This document shows positions 1 to 9,901 of a DNA stretch of 64,000 nucleotides, piece by piece; position 1 is the stretch's first letter; every line of letters begins with the position of its first letter. The DNA comes from Palsa-89 sp963824345 (lineage in GTDB: Bacteria > Acidobacteriota > Terriglobia > Bryobacterales > Bryobacteraceae), in the NCBI GenBank assembly GCA_963824345.1, contig CAWGOZ010000002.1, forward strand, positions 682,001 through 746,000, written 5' to 3'. Below the pieces are notes generated by a model. That model saw only the letters and a list, made by a program, of their open reading frames with translations. It had not been told where the DNA came from and searched no databases. A program made the position numbers and the translations under genes.

Positions 1-2
1 AC

Positions 3-3000
3 GTTGAGACCAATCAAGCGAGAACCGAAACCACCGATGCGAACGGCACCTACAAGTTCACGCTCCTGCCCCCGGGCAACTACGATGTGCGCTTCTCGGC
101 GGCCGGTTTCAAGACATCGGAAGTGGTGGGGGTGACGATTGACGTTACGGAAACACCGGCGGTGGACCGCATTCTTGAAATCGGCGCTCAGACTGAGCAG
201 GTAACCGTGGAGGCTGCGGCTGAGACTCTGCAGACCACCAGTTCGGCTCTGGGGACCACGGTGGGAACACGCAACGTCAGCAGCCTGCCGCTGACCACGC
301 GCAACTACACGCAGATCCTGGGTATGTCCGCGGGGGCCAACGTGAGCGTGAACAACGCCTCGCTGCTGGGAAAAGGATCGCAGGACGTCAGCGTGAACGG
401 CGCCAACATCAACCAGAACAACTACCAGATGGACGGCGTGAATATCGACAACTTCGCCGGCGCGGGTTTGGGCGCGGACAGCGGAATTTATGTGGGCATC
501 GGAATTCCAAATCCCGACGCCCTGCAAGAGTTCAAGATCCAAACCTCCACCTACGACGCCAGCTACGGCCGCAACCCGGGCGCCAACGTGAACGTGGTGA
601 CGAAGACGGGCAGCAACTCGGTACACGGCTCCTTGTTCGAATTTTTCCGTAACACCGATTTGAATGCAGTGGACTTCTTCCGCAACCGCGGGTGCGGCCT
701 CAACCGCGAGCAATGCGCGGACTCGGGCGGAGTGCGCCAGATACTGAACCAGAACCAGTTCGGTGGCACGCTGGGCATGCCCATCAAAAGGGACAAGCTG
801 TTTTTCTTCTTCAGCTATCAGGAGAGCCGCCAGATTAACGGCGTCGGTTACCAAGGGTACTCCACACCTACGCTGCCTCCCATACCAGCCGGGGATCGCT
901 CCGATACCGCGGCATTCCAGCAGGCCCTGGGATCGGCCTTCTGCCCGCAGAACCATCCGGGCAGCCCGGCTTTCAATACGGTTGCGGGTGGAATTCAGGT
1001 GGCTTGCAACGGCTCCAATATTAATCCCGTGGCGATTTCCTATCTGCAGGCCAAACTCGCGAACGGCAATTACTACATTCCGAGTTCGGGAACTTCGGGA
1101 TTCCAGACCGTCCCGTTTTCTTCCCCTGCACGATTTACCGAACATCAGGCGCTGGCCAATTTCGACTATCTGATTACTCCCAAGGAGACGCTGGCGGCGC
1201 GCTTCTTTACCACGCAGGACCCGCAGGTGTTGAGCTTCAGCAACACCGGTTTGGTGGAAGTGCCCGGGACGCCCGTCAACATCCTTTATGCCAATACCAA
1301 TGCCGTTTTGAAGCAGACCTCCATTCTGACCAACACCCTGGTGAACGAAGCGCGAGTTTCACTGCAGCGCAACCTGGCGCATAGCACCGATGGCGATCCC
1401 TTCACCGATAAACAGTTCGGAATTACACCCATCAATCCGGCCATTCCGGTTGTCAGTCCCATCACCATCGCGGGACAGATGAACCTGGGCGGCGGCATTG
1501 GCGACGACGTCTTCGATCCCACCAACCAGTTGCAGTTTGCAGACACCATCTCGTGGTCCCACGGGAAAAACACCATTCGGGCCGGTTTCGAATATGAATT
1601 CGTGCAGTGGGACATCACTTATAAGGGCATCGAACGCGGCCAATTGACATTCCAGACTTTTGACGATTTCCTGATCGGCCGCGCCGGCTGCGCTCCCGGC
1701 AACACCAGTTGTAGCGTGGCCAATCCGGGGAACACCAACGGCGGTCCGAACAGCAACATCTCCCAATGCCTGTTCTGCGTGCTGAGCGGACCCACCGGGA
1801 TCGTGCATGGATACCGCTCCAACAACATGAACTGGTTCGTTCAGGACGATGTCAAGCTCACCTCAAAGCTGACACTGAATCTCGGCCTCCGCTGGGAATA
1901 CGACGGCACGTTGAGCGACGTATATGGGAATCTGACCAACGTCTGGGCGAGCCTGCTGCAGTCGGTTCCCATCCCTCCCACCTCGCCGGGGCAGACCGCT
2001 GCCAACCTGACGGGCTATGTGGTCCCCAGCAACTATACGCAGTTCCATGGGGCCGTTCCCGCCGGCGTATACCAAAGCAGCCGAAGTTTGCCCGTGCAGA
2101 ATGGGCCGCCGCTCAACAACTTTGGGCCGCGCATGGGCTTCGCCTGGCAGGGATCGCCCAGATTAGTCGTGCGCGGAGGCGTGGGTCTTTTCTACGATCG
2201 CGTAGGCGGTAATCAATTCGTACACTCGGTGGAACAGGGCAATCCCTACGCTGTAACGGGCGACTACGGCGGCAGCGGAGCCAATCCTTACAGTCTTGCA
2301 AACCCCTTTCCCGCAGCTACACTTGGCTTCGCATCTCGCTGGGCCAACTTTGCGACGGTCAAGACTTCCAACTTGAATCTTCCCTTCCTGGATCAGGATC
2401 TGCACACGCCGTTGACCCGCCAGTACAACCTTACGGTTCAGTATGAATTCGCGCCGCGCTGGGTGGCGGAACTGGGCTTTGTCGGATCGAGCGGAATTAA
2501 TCAAACCGACTATAACCATAATGTCAACTCGGCGTTGATCGCCAGCGCAGCCAATCCGGTGTGGGGGATCACCACCACCACGCCGCAAAATGTGGCACTT
2601 CGAGCTCCGTATCTCGGCTATCAGCCGGCCGGTCTTCAAGAGACGGCGTTCGATGGCATCTACAACTACAACAGCGTGCAGGCCACGGTGCGAAAGCAGT
2701 TCTCGCGCGGGTTTTCCATACAGGGTTCCTACACTTTCAGCAAGGACCTGACTAACCTGGAAGCCTACGGAGCAAACTGGAACAACCCCACCAGCCTGGG
2801 GCAACAATACGGCCCGGCATACTTCAATCGCCCGCAACGTTTCGTCCTGAATTACTCTTGGGATCTGCCCTTCGGCCATCCCGCGGGGCTCCGGGGCAAG
2901 CTTGTGGAGGGTTGGACGCTTTCCGGCGTCACTGCCGTTCAGGACGGAACGCCGTTGACGTTCACCGATGCCAAGGCCGGAACGGCCTACGGAGTATTTG

Positions 3001-3500
3001 GAACCGATTCGAATGTTCCGGGTCTCACCAGCGTCACGTTCGGATCCGTGAACTACGGCCGGTCGCAACTGTGCCCCGGCGCCGCGGACCTCACTACTTC
3101 GGGCGGAATCGACCAGCGGCTGGGCGGCCGGAGCGGCGGCTCCGGCTATTTCAACAGCAGTGCGTTCTGCTCCACGCCGGCCATCATGCCGAACGGGATA
3201 ACCATGACCACTCTGGCTCAGTGCCCCACCTGCGCTACTCTGTTTGGCGATTCCGGTGTGGGCATTGTTCTGGGACCGGGCCAGTTCAATTCCGACATTT
3301 CCATCGCAAAGAGCACCCGGGTGGGTGGAATCCGAGAAGGCGGAACGCTGATCATCCGCGCCGACTTCTTCAACGCGTTCAATCACCCCCAGTTCAACAA
3401 CCCAGGGACGGCCACTTCCACCCCCGCCACTTTCGGCATCATCACCAGCGAAAGCGTGGCGCCGCGGCTGATCCAGTTTGCGATGAAATACTCGTTTTAG
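3..3500 (+). CDS. Oar-like TonB-dependent receptor, 5' end outside window
   Basis: The frame is open from base 3 and gives about 1165 residues, so the true start lies upstream of the window. The first residues (TDANGTYKF, LPPGNYDV) are the end of a carboxypeptidase-regulatory-like beta-sandwich domain. A plug-like region follows (LPLTTRNYTQILGM, then YQMDGVNIDN), then a long beta-barrel with repeated aromatic strands such as WFVQDDVKLTSKLTLNLGLRWEYDGT. The protein ends in YSF, the aromatic C-terminus expected of an outer-membrane barrel. The large size and domain order match the Oar-type receptors that are expanded in Acidobacteriota; these are thought to import oligomeric substrates, but the ligand cannot be read from sequence. 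The internal start at 87 is only an in-frame GTG within the N-terminal domain and is not a plausible real start. Confidence 0.88.
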   Translation, partial: VETNQARTETTDANGTYKFTLLPPGNYDVRFSAAGFKTSEVVGVTIDVTETPAVDRILEIGAQTEQVTVEAAAETLQTTSSALGTTVGTRNVSSLPLTTRNYTQILGMSAGANVSVNNASLLGKGSQDVSVNGANINQNNYQMDGVNIDNFAGAGLGADSGIYVGIGIPNPDALQEFKIQTSTYDASYGRNPGANVNVVTKTGSNSVHGSLFEFFRNTDLNAVDFFRNRGCGLNREQCADSGGVRQILNQNQFGGTLGMPIKRDKLFFFFSYQESRQINGVGYQGYSTPTLPPIPAGDRSDTAAFQQALGSAFCPQNHPGSPAFNTVAGGIQVACNGSNINPVAISYLQAKLANGNYYIPSSGTSGFQTVPFSSPARFTEHQALANFDYLITPKETLAARFFTTQDPQVLSFSNTGLVEVPGTPVNILYANTNAVLKQTSILTNTLVNEARVSLQRNLAHSTDGDPFTDKQFGITPINPAIPVVSPITIAGQMNLGGGIGDDVFDPTNQLQFADTISWSHGKNTIRAGFEYEFVQWDITYKGIERGQLTFQTFDDFLIGRAGCAPGNTSCSVANPGNTNGGPNSNISQCLFCVLSGPTGIVHGYRSNNMNWFVQDDVKLTSKLTLNLGLRWEYDGTLSDVYGNLTNVWASLLQSVPIPPTSPGQTAANLTGYVVPSNYTQFHGAVPAGVYQSSRSLPVQNGPPLNNFGPRMGFAWQGSPRLVVRGGVGLFYDRVGGNQFVHSVEQGNPYAVTGDYGGSGANPYSLANPFPAATLGFASRWANFATVKTSNLNLPFLDQDLHTPLTRQYNLTVQYEFAPRWVAELGFVGSSGINQTDYNHNVNSALIASAANPVWGITTTTPQNVALRAPYLGYQPAGLQETAFDGIYNYNSVQATVRKQFSRGFSIQGSYTFSKDLTNLEAYGANWNNPTSLGQQYGPAYFNRPQRFVLNYSWDLPFGHPAGLRGKLVEGWTLSGVTAVQDGTPLTFTDAKAGTAYGVFGTDSNVPGLTSVTFGSVNYGRSQLCPGAADLTTSGGIDQRLGGRSGGSGYFNSSAFCSTPAIMPNGITMTTLAQCPTCATLFGDSGVGIVLGPGQFNSDISIAKSTRVGGIREGGTLIIRADFFNAFNHPQFNNPGTATSTPATFGIITSESVAPRLIQFAMKYSF

Positions 3501-3515
3501 TGGAAGCGGCGGGCG

Positions 3516-4964
3516 TCACCCTCGCTGCAACAAAGAACGCAGCTCGCGCACCGATTTCAAGCTTTCGAGCGCAAGCGTGGTCCGGATGAGTTGGTCGGTG
3601 CGATCGGGCCCGAGCACGGGTGCCATGAGGTCGCGCGATTTGGCCATCACTTCGTCGCGCGTCATCGGGTTTTCGGCGGTGCCGCGAACGGCTTTCACGG
3701 TCTCGGTGAGATGCGTTCCATCCATGAGCGTTACCTCGACAATGGCCTCGCGGGCCGGCAAGTGGCGCTCGAGTTCGGCGTCCCCAACGAGCTGCACTTT
3801 GGCGCGCTGCTTCAGAACGGCAGGGTCCTGCATGCGGGGCTTATCGTGCGCGGCTTGGAACGAAGCTGTTTTGTCGATGAGCATGACCGCGATCATGTGC
3901 TGCATGCAAATGTCGGGCATTTCGCGGTTATTCACGATGGCCGCTTCGCTGGATGCCACGCGGACGGTGACCGTCCGGACTTGATCGGCGTCGAAAGGAC
4001 GGCGTTTCAGGATCGCCTCGATCGCGTCGAGCGGAGCTTGAATGGGCGATCCGACGGTCCATCGTTTAATATTGGTGCGGGTGATTTCGTAGCGTTCGCC
4101 CAGCTTTTCGGTTAGGCTTGCGGCCAGCTTGGCAGGATCGGCCTGCGGCGCGTAATCCGCCAGAAAGTTGTCCGGCCCCGAGAGCACGTCATCAACGCCA
4201 GTGGCGCCGGCTTGAACCAGCAATGCCGCCGTGATTCCGTTGCGGGCGGGCATACCCGCGAACAGGAAGGCCTTCTGGATGTGATCGGTATCGCGCTGCC
4301 AGGTTTTGATTCCTGAAGCCTGCTGGGAAGCGTAGTCGATCAGCCAGCGCATTTGCTGTTCGTTCAAAGAGGCCGCGCAACCAGCGGCCGCGGCCGATCC
4401 GAAAGTGCCCGAAAGAGCGTGCGTGCTGATGTGCGTGGAGGTTTGAAAAGCGCCGATGCCGATGGTCATGGTGACGCGGGTCCCGATGTCGTAGCCGAGC
4501 GCGACGGCGCGCAGGAAGCGAGCTCCATCGATGTTGAACTGTTCTCCGGCTGCGAGCGCGGCGGGCACCATGGAAGCGCCCGGGTGCGATTCGGAAGGCG
4601 CGTGGGAATCGTCCGTTTCGTCCGAGTGGGCGAGCATGGCGTTGGAAAAGGCGGCTTCGATGGCGCCGCAAACTACGTCGGAGGCAACAACCGTGGCAGT
4701 TTTCTCGGCCGAGTGGGCGCGGGCGAAATTGATGGCAAAGCGGCCGGGCGCCAGATTGGCGCCGGAGACCATGGCGGCGAAAGTATCCAGGATGTGCTGC
4801 TTGGTTTTTTCGAGAGCCTCCGAGGGCAGCGGGGCAGTGCCGGCCTCGGTCATATAAGAACTCAGCCGCTTCATCGTAGGGCTGAGAGATGCAACTGCCG
4901 CGCGCAGCGGAATGGCCGCCGCCGCGAGGAGAACGGTGCGCCGGGTTACGTTACTTGATTTCAT
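3516..4964 (-). CDS. MmgE/PrpD family protein with Tat-like signal
   Basis: This 482-residue protein belongs to the 2-methylcitrate dehydratase (MmgE/PrpD) family. Family signs are the helical N-terminal domain with GANLAPGRFAINFARAH, the HSDETDDSH stretch that corresponds to the H-x-x-D-F/T-D-D active-site loop, SHPGASMVPAALA, and the C-terminal half with VNNREMPDICMQHMIAVML. The N-terminus TRRTVLLAAAAIPLRAAVA resembles a twin-arginine or lipoprotein-type export signal, which is unusual because PrpD itself is cytoplasmic. It overlaps the upstream amidohydrolase by 14 bases on the same strand, so the two are probably cotranscribed. The substrate is unlikely to be methylcitrate, since no prpB or prpC homologue is nearby; an exported dehydratase or isomerase role is inference. 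Confidence 0.82.
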   Translation of the reverse strand: MKSSNVTRRTVLLAAAAIPLRAAVASLSPTMKRLSSYMTEAGTAPLPSEALEKTKQHILDTFAAMVSGANLAPGRFAINFARAHSAEKTATVVASDVVCGAIEAAFSNAMLAHSDETDDSHAPSESHPGASMVPAALAAGEQFNIDGARFLRAVALGYDIGTRVTMTIGIGAFQTSTHISTHALSGTFGSAAAAGCAASLNEQQMRWLIDYASQQASGIKTWQRDTDHIQKAFLFAGMPARNGITAALLVQAGATGVDDVLSGPDNFLADYAPQADPAKLAASLTEKLGERYEITRTNIKRWTVGSPIQAPLDAIEAILKRRPFDADQVRTVTVRVASSEAAIVNNREMPDICMQHMIAVMLIDKTASFQAAHDKPRMQDPAVLKQRAKVQLVGDAELERHLPAREAIVEVTLMDGTHLTETVKAVRGTAENPMTRDEVMAKSRDLMAPVLGPDRTDQLIRTTLALESLKSVRELRSLLQRG

Positions 4965-6360
4965 TTCTAAAAATTACTCCGCCTTTCATGACGAATTTCA
5001 CTCGCTGCATTTCGGTGATGTCGGCCAGCGGGTCGCCCGCGACGGCAATCAGGTCGGCGTATTTGCCCGGATCTATGCTTCCCACCTGCTTGCCCAATTC
5101 AAAGTTGAGGCTTTCGGCGGCGGAACTGGTGGCCATTTGCAGGGCCTGGGCGGGCGTCATGCCCCACTTCACATAGTAGGCGAACTGGAAAGCCTGCACG
5201 CCGTGGCCGTTGGTGTAGGCGCCGCTGCCAAACACTTGCTTGACGCCGGCGGCGACCAGGCGTTTGAAACTGGCTTCAGTGAGGCGGAAGCGCGTGGTGC
5301 GTCCGCCGCTGGCTTTGAGGTCGCGCGCTTCCAGTTCGCCGATCAGATCCCACAGAGTCTGCATGACGGGGCGCTGGGTCCCGTCCCAAAGCGGTTTCTT
5401 GAACAGACGGATGGTCTCGTCGTCCAGGCCCTCGGCGCCGGTGACGCCCACGATCACGTGCATTGGCATGTCGACGCCCGCTTCCAAACAATTGCGCAGT
5501 CCTTCGCCGCCATAGGCGTGGCAAGCCACACGGAGGCCGCGCCGGTGGGCTTCGTCGACGATAGCTTGATTCTCTTCGAGCGTGAGCGATGGAACGTTGA
5601 TCATCTTGCCATCGGGAGTGAAGGCTCCCGCGCCGGAGGGGTCGGGATAACCGCCGCCTTCGTAGTCTTCGGTCTCGTAGACTTTGATCCAGTCGACACC
5701 GTAGTGCGAGCGCTCTCGCACGGCCGCGCGCGCCAGCCACGGCGAATTGACGTCACCAGTGAGCTGGAACGCGTTGGCGCCGGCGTTTTGTCCGAAAGGA
5801 GTGACCACCGAGGGCGCGGGATAGTAACCGGCGGCGCGTGGATTCAGTTGGGGGCCGGACACCTGCAAACGGGGCCCGGGAACTTGGCCTTTATTGATGG
5901 CGTCGCGCAGCTCGACGGTCGCGTAGGTGTAAGCCGATCCCATGTCCTGCAAGGTGGTGAAGCCCGCGTTGAGATCCTTGAGCGCGTAGTTCCAGCCGGA
6001 AAAGGCGGCGCGCGCGTCGTTGGGTTGCTGGTCCTGCATCAGGTGGACGTGGCGATCGATCAGGCCGGGTAGCACGGTGGCGCGGCTGAGGTCGATGACC
6101 ATCGCGCCGGGCGGAAGGGAAACCCGATCGGCTGGGCCGGCGGCGGCGATGCGATCGCCCTTAATTAGGATGACCTGGTTGGTGAGCATCGCGCCCGATT
6201 TGGAATCGAACATGCGGCCAGCGCGGATGGCCACGCCCTGTGACGGTGGAGATTGTATGTCCAAACGGGACGCGTCAAAGGGGCCGGCTTCGGGTCGGGC
6301 GTTTTGGGCCTGAGTGGAGAGGGAGAGAACAAGGAGCAGGGATGCAAGGCGGAGTCGCAC
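4951..6360 (-). CDS. exported amidohydrolase family protein, atypical metal site
   Basis: This is a 469-residue metal-dependent amidohydrolase of the imidazolonepropionase / Xaa-Pro dipeptidase-like group. A signal peptide is visible (MRLRLASLLLVLSLSTQAQ). The N-terminal beta-sandwich (GRMFDSKSGAML) is followed by LPGLIDRHVHLM with the HxH metal ligands, WIKVYE with the likely carboxylated lysine, CHAYGGEG and a C-terminal SIDPGKYADLIAV return to the sandwich. The position where the family normally has F-G-T-D-A carries VFGSGAY, so the usual catalytic aspartate appears to be absent. It is the first gene of a two-gene unit with the MmgE/PrpD protein downstream. Hydrolase function on a peptide or cyclic amide in the periplasm is inferred from the family only. 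Confidence 0.83.
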   Translation of the reverse strand: MRLRLASLLLVLSLSTQAQNARPEAGPFDASRLDIQSPPSQGVAIRAGRMFDSKSGAMLTNQVILIKGDRIAAAGPADRVSLPPGAMVIDLSRATVLPGLIDRHVHLMQDQQPNDARAAFSGWNYALKDLNAGFTTLQDMGSAYTYATVELRDAINKGQVPGPRLQVSGPQLNPRAAGYYPAPSVVTPFGQNAGANAFQLTGDVNSPWLARAAVRERSHYGVDWIKVYETEDYEGGGYPDPSGAGAFTPDGKMINVPSLTLEENQAIVDEAHRRGLRVACHAYGGEGLRNCLEAGVDMPMHVIVGVTGAEGLDDETIRLFKKPLWDGTQRPVMQTLWDLIGELEARDLKASGGRTTRFRLTEASFKRLVAAGVKQVFGSGAYTNGHGVQAFQFAYYVKWGMTPAQALQMATSSAAESLNFELGKQVGSIDPGKYADLIAVAGDPLADITEMQRVKFVMKGGVIFRNEIK

Positions 6361-6385
6361 GATAGCTAGCAGTATATCCGCTTGC

Positions 6386-7012
6386 TTACGCGCGCGGTTC
6401 AGTAGGAAGGCGCGGTTCAGTAGGGGGCGGAATCAGGGCGAGGCCGGTGTTGTAGGCCGCGGTGAAGGCCTCGAGTCCGTGGGAGCCCCCGTTGACCAGG
6501 CGTCGAGCCTCGCGGAGATCGTGGGCGGCGAGAGCGGCCCGGATGCGCTCTTCGTGAGCCTTGAGAAAACTGGCCAGCAATCGGGCGGCGATGCCGGGGA
6601 TGTTGGCGAGATCGGGATTTTCGAGAAGCTGATCGCCAAGGCCGATGGCCGCTCCGTGCAACGCGTAGTTGGCGCGGCCGGTGAGTTGGATGAAACCGCG
6701 GCCTTTGAAGCGCTGGCCGTCGGGAGGCCCGAGATTGCCGAGGTCGGCGCGGGAATCGTACAGATCGAAGGGATGGCCGGCGAGTGACGTATTGAAGCGG
6801 CTTTGGCCTTCGCTGATGGGCAGGAAGGATCCGGTCTCGGCGCAGATGGTGGCAAGCGCCATCAGGATCATGGACTTGTCGGCGAGTTCGGGAGCGACGA
6901 GGGCATCGAGCACGAACGGAAGGTTCCGCTCGATATTGGCGCGCGGGGCGAAGGGGATGATTCGCGTCGCGATTTCGACCGTGATTTCGGGAATTAGCGA
7001 GAGCAGGCTCAC
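6386..7012 (-). CDS. GH19-like chitinase / lysozyme-type hydrolase
   Basis: A 208-residue protein matching the glycoside hydrolase family 19 fold. ATICAETGSFLPISEG carries the likely catalytic glutamate in the A-x-x-x-x-E-T/S-G-x-F context, KGRGFIQLTGRANY is the conserved core motif, and NPDLANIPGIAA matches the following family helix. The start is a GTG. No signal peptide is seen, which resembles phage endolysins or cytoplasmic cell-wall hydrolases of this family rather than secreted chitinases. There are no phage structural or holin genes nearby. The C-terminus PPPTEPRLPTEPRA is a short proline-rich direct repeat. Peptidoglycan or chitin cleavage is inferred from the family. Confidence 0.8.
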   Translation of the reverse strand: MSLLSLIPEITVEIATRIIPFAPRANIERNLPFVLDALVAPELADKSMILMALATICAETGSFLPISEGQSRFNTSLAGHPFDLYDSRADLGNLGPPDGQRFKGRGFIQLTGRANYALHGAAIGLGDQLLENPDLANIPGIAARLLASFLKAHEERIRAALAAHDLREARRLVNGGSHGLEAFTAAYNTGLALIPPPTEPRLPTEPRA

Positions 7013-7195
7013 GGCCCCAGTTTAGATGCCTGTCGGCGCTTGTCACGTCGAGTATCGAAGGGTTGGCTGGGATTAAAAAAGAAAACGTTGATTGCAATGG
7101 GGCTTTGCTGCCTAGGCGGCGCGGAACTGGAAACAGCGGAGCGTGTGACCGGCGAGTGACGGGGTTGATTGGTTAGACTTAGCTGAGTCCTTTCC

Positions 7196-9895
7196 ATGCC
7201 GCTTTCCGTGGGCGACAAACTCGGCCTTTACGAAATCCTCGCGCCCATCGGCGCGGGCGGCATGGGCGAAGTGTATCGAGCCAAGGACAGCAAGCTCGAG
7301 CGCGAAGTAGCGATCAAAGTTTTGCCGCCGGGGGTGGCGCAAGATCCAGAAAGACTGGCCCGCTTCGAGCGCGAAGCCAAGGTTCTCGCCTCGCTGAACC
7401 ATCCCAACATTGCGCAGATTTACGGGATCGAAGAATCGGACGGCGTTCGGGCACTGGTGATGGAACTGGTGCCGGGTGAGCCGCTGCAAGGGCCACTCCC
7501 GCTTGCGACCGCTATTGATTATGGAAAGCAAATCGCCGAGGCATTGGAAGCCGCGCACGACAAAGGCATCGTCCATCGGGACCTGAAGCCCGCCAATATT
7601 CTGGTGACGCCCGGCGGGGTGGTCAAAGTTCTCGACTTCGGGCTGGCCTTTGTGGAGAGCCGCGACCGCGAGACGGCGGACCCGAACAACTCTCCCACGC
7701 TCACGGTTTCCCCGACCCGCGCGGGAATGATCATGGGCACCGCAGCCTACATGAGTCCGGAGCAGGCTCGGGGCAAGCAGGCCGACAAGCGCGCCGACAT
7801 CTGGGCCTTCGGTGCGGTGTTCTACGAAATGCTAACCGGCCAACAGCTATTTCGCGGCGAGACGGTTTCCGACATTCTAGTCGAGGTGCTTGGAAAAGAG
7901 CCGGATCTGAGTGCACTGCCGGCTCACGCACGCTACGTGGTGGAGCGATGTTTGCGCAAGGACCCGCGCAAGCGCTGGCAAGCGATCGGCGATGTCCGAA
8001 TCGCTCTCGAGGAAGGCATGCCGGAGTCGGCTACTGCACCGGCGCCAGCGGCGGAAGCCAAGCAAACCAGGCTGCCGTGGGTGATCGCGGGCGCACTTTT
8101 ATTAGTAGCGGCTGTCACTTCGTTCATGGCATGGCGCGGCACTCGATCGGCGTCCGGTTCCGGTGATCTTCCGCTCGTCCGGCTGGACGTAGACCTGGGC
8201 CCGGAAGCGCACGTCGCTTCCGCCTATGCTTCCTCAATCACGGCCATCTCGCCGGACGGAACCCGGCTGTTGTATCCGGTGCGCGGCCAGGATGGCAAAC
8301 AGATGCTGGCTTCCCGGCTTCTGAGTGAGAAGGCCGGCACCGTGATTGCCGGCACCGAGAACGGCTCGGGGCCCTTTTTCTCGCCCGATGGCCAATCCAT
8401 CGGGTTCTTCGCGGATAACAAGTTGAAGCGGACTGCCTTAAACGGAGGCGCCCCGATCACTCTAGCCGAAGCCTCCAATCCGCGGGGCGGAAGCTGGGGC
8501 GAGGACGGAACGATTATCGCGTCGCTGGCCAATACCGCGGCCCTTTCGCGTATTCCCGCATCCGGAGGAGCGCCGCAAGCACTCACCCAATTGCGTAACG
8601 GAGAGGTAACTCACCGTTGGCCACAAGTGCTGCCAGGAGGGAACGCCGTCCTGTTTACAGCCAGCAAGAACCTGAGCGACTACGAGGGCGCCAGCCTGGA
8701 AGTCCTCACATTCAAGACCGGCCAGGTCAGAGTAGTTCAGCAAGGAGGCTACTTTGGGCGTTATGTCGCGAGCGGCCATCTCATTTATGTTCACGACGGA
8801 ACGCTATTTGCTTTCAGCATGGATGGAACTACGCTGCAATTGGAGGGGCAGCCCGTCCCGCTTCTGGACGATGTCGCGAGCAGCTCTACTTCAGCGGCCG
8901 GTCAATTTGATGTATCGCGCAACGGAATTTTCGTTTATCACAGCGGCAAAGCTCAACCGGAGACCTGGTCGATCGAGAATTTCGATGCCCGTGGATCGAA
9001 GAGGGACCAGCCGCAATTGTCAAAAGCCGCTGCGTACTTCACACCGCGGTTCTCGCCAGATGGCAAGCGTCTAGCGATTGCGATGGAAGGGAAGGGCGTC
9101 GATCTCTATTTGTATGATTTTCAAACCGACGTGCTCTCGCGCCTTACCTTTTTCGGAGAGCTTGCCTACACCCCGGTGTGGACGCCGGACGGCAAGCATA
9201 TCGTTTTGCAGCTTGCCCGCGGAGACAGCCAATCCCTATTGTGGATTCGTAGCGACGGCGCGGGTATGGCACAAACGCTGCTGGAAGGTAAGGCTGTGGT
9301 GGAACCACACTCCATCTCGCCCGACGGCCGGCGCGTGGCATACCAGCAACGCAGCAACACGGATTTTGACGTTTGGACCCTGGCCTTGGATGTGACCGAT
9401 CCGGACCATCCCAAGCCAGGCAAACCCGAGCCGTTCGCGCATACATCGGCGAACGAGATGCAGCCCGCGTTCTCGCCGGACGGGCGGTGGATGGCTTACG
9501 TATCCGATGAATCGGGCGTCTACGAGGTCTATGTCCGGCCGTTCCCGGACACTGCCGCAGGAGGCAAATGGCAGATCTCCTCCGGCGGCGGCAGCTTACC
9601 GGTCTGGTCGCATGATGGAAAGAACCTGATCTTCGAAACCGGGGACAACCGGATCATGGCGGCCAGCTACACGGCGAATGGTGTTTCGTTCTTGCCCGGC
9701 AAGCCTCGCCCTTGGTCCGACAAACAACTCACCATGCCCACAGCCAATGGAAATTATGATCTCGCTCCGGACGGCACAAGAATCGAGGCGCTAGTGGTTA
9801 CACCCGTGTCGGAGGCAAACGAAAGGTCCATTCACGTCACATTTTTATTGAATTTCTTCGACGAGCTGCGGCGCCGCACGGCCCAACCCAGGTGA
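7196..9895 (+). CDS. membrane Ser/Thr protein kinase with TolB-like sensor half
   Basis: The 899-residue protein starts with a Hanks-type kinase domain: glycine loop GAGGMGEVY near residues 19-26, VAIKVLP with the ATP-binding lysine, HRDLKPANILV near residue 127, DFGLA, and the activation segment GTAAYMSPEQARG. A proline/alanine linker leads to one transmembrane helix at about 292-312 (WVIAGALLLVAAVTSFMAW). The extracytoplasmic half holds TolB/PD40-type beta-propeller repeats, recognisable by FSPDG and WTPDGKHI. This architecture is common in Acidobacteriota, where kinases outnumber two-component systems in some genomes. The stop is followed within 7 bases by a thioesterase gene, so the pair may be cotranscribed. 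Ligand and phosphorylation target are unknown. Confidence 0.92.
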   Translation: MPLSVGDKLGLYEILAPIGAGGMGEVYRAKDSKLEREVAIKVLPPGVAQDPERLARFEREAKVLASLNHPNIAQIYGIEESDGVRALVMELVPGEPLQGPLPLATAIDYGKQIAEALEAAHDKGIVHRDLKPANILVTPGGVVKVLDFGLAFVESRDRETADPNNSPTLTVSPTRAGMIMGTAAYMSPEQARGKQADKRADIWAFGAVFYEMLTGQQLFRGETVSDILVEVLGKEPDLSALPAHARYVVERCLRKDPRKRWQAIGDVRIALEEGMPESATAPAPAAEAKQTRLPWVIAGALLLVAAVTSFMAWRGTRSASGSGDLPLVRLDVDLGPEAHVASAYASSITAISPDGTRLLYPVRGQDGKQMLASRLLSEKAGTVIAGTENGSGPFFSPDGQSIGFFADNKLKRTALNGGAPITLAEASNPRGGSWGEDGTIIASLANTAALSRIPASGGAPQALTQLRNGEVTHRWPQVLPGGNAVLFTASKNLSDYEGASLEVLTFKTGQVRVVQQGGYFGRYVASGHLIYVHDGTLFAFSMDGTTLQLEGQPVPLLDDVASSSTSAAGQFDVSRNGIFVYHSGKAQPETWSIENFDARGSKRDQPQLSKAAAYFTPRFSPDGKRLAIAMEGKGVDLYLYDFQTDVLSRLTFFGELAYTPVWTPDGKHIVLQLARGDSQSLLWIRSDGAGMAQTLLEGKAVVEPHSISPDGRRVAYQQRSNTDFDVWTLALDVTDPDHPKPGKPEPFAHTSANEMQPAFSPDGRWMAYVSDESGVYEVYVRPFPDTAAGGKWQISSGGGSLPVWSHDGKNLIFETGDNRIMAASYTANGVSFLPGKPRPWSDKQLTMPTANGNYDLAPDGTRIEALVVTPVSEANERSIHVTFLLNFFDELRRRTAQPR

Positions 9896-9901
9896 GCGTA
9901 C

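Noticed and set aside
2163..3386. 407-residue minus-strand ORF opposite the first receptor gene
   Set aside because: It is antisense to a well-supported receptor, has no domain and shows composition typical of shadow frames in GC-rich DNA.
4912..6072. 386-residue plus-strand ORF
   Set aside because: Lies entirely opposite the amidohydrolase gene and the end of the PrpD-like gene, both with clear motifs; no family match in this frame.
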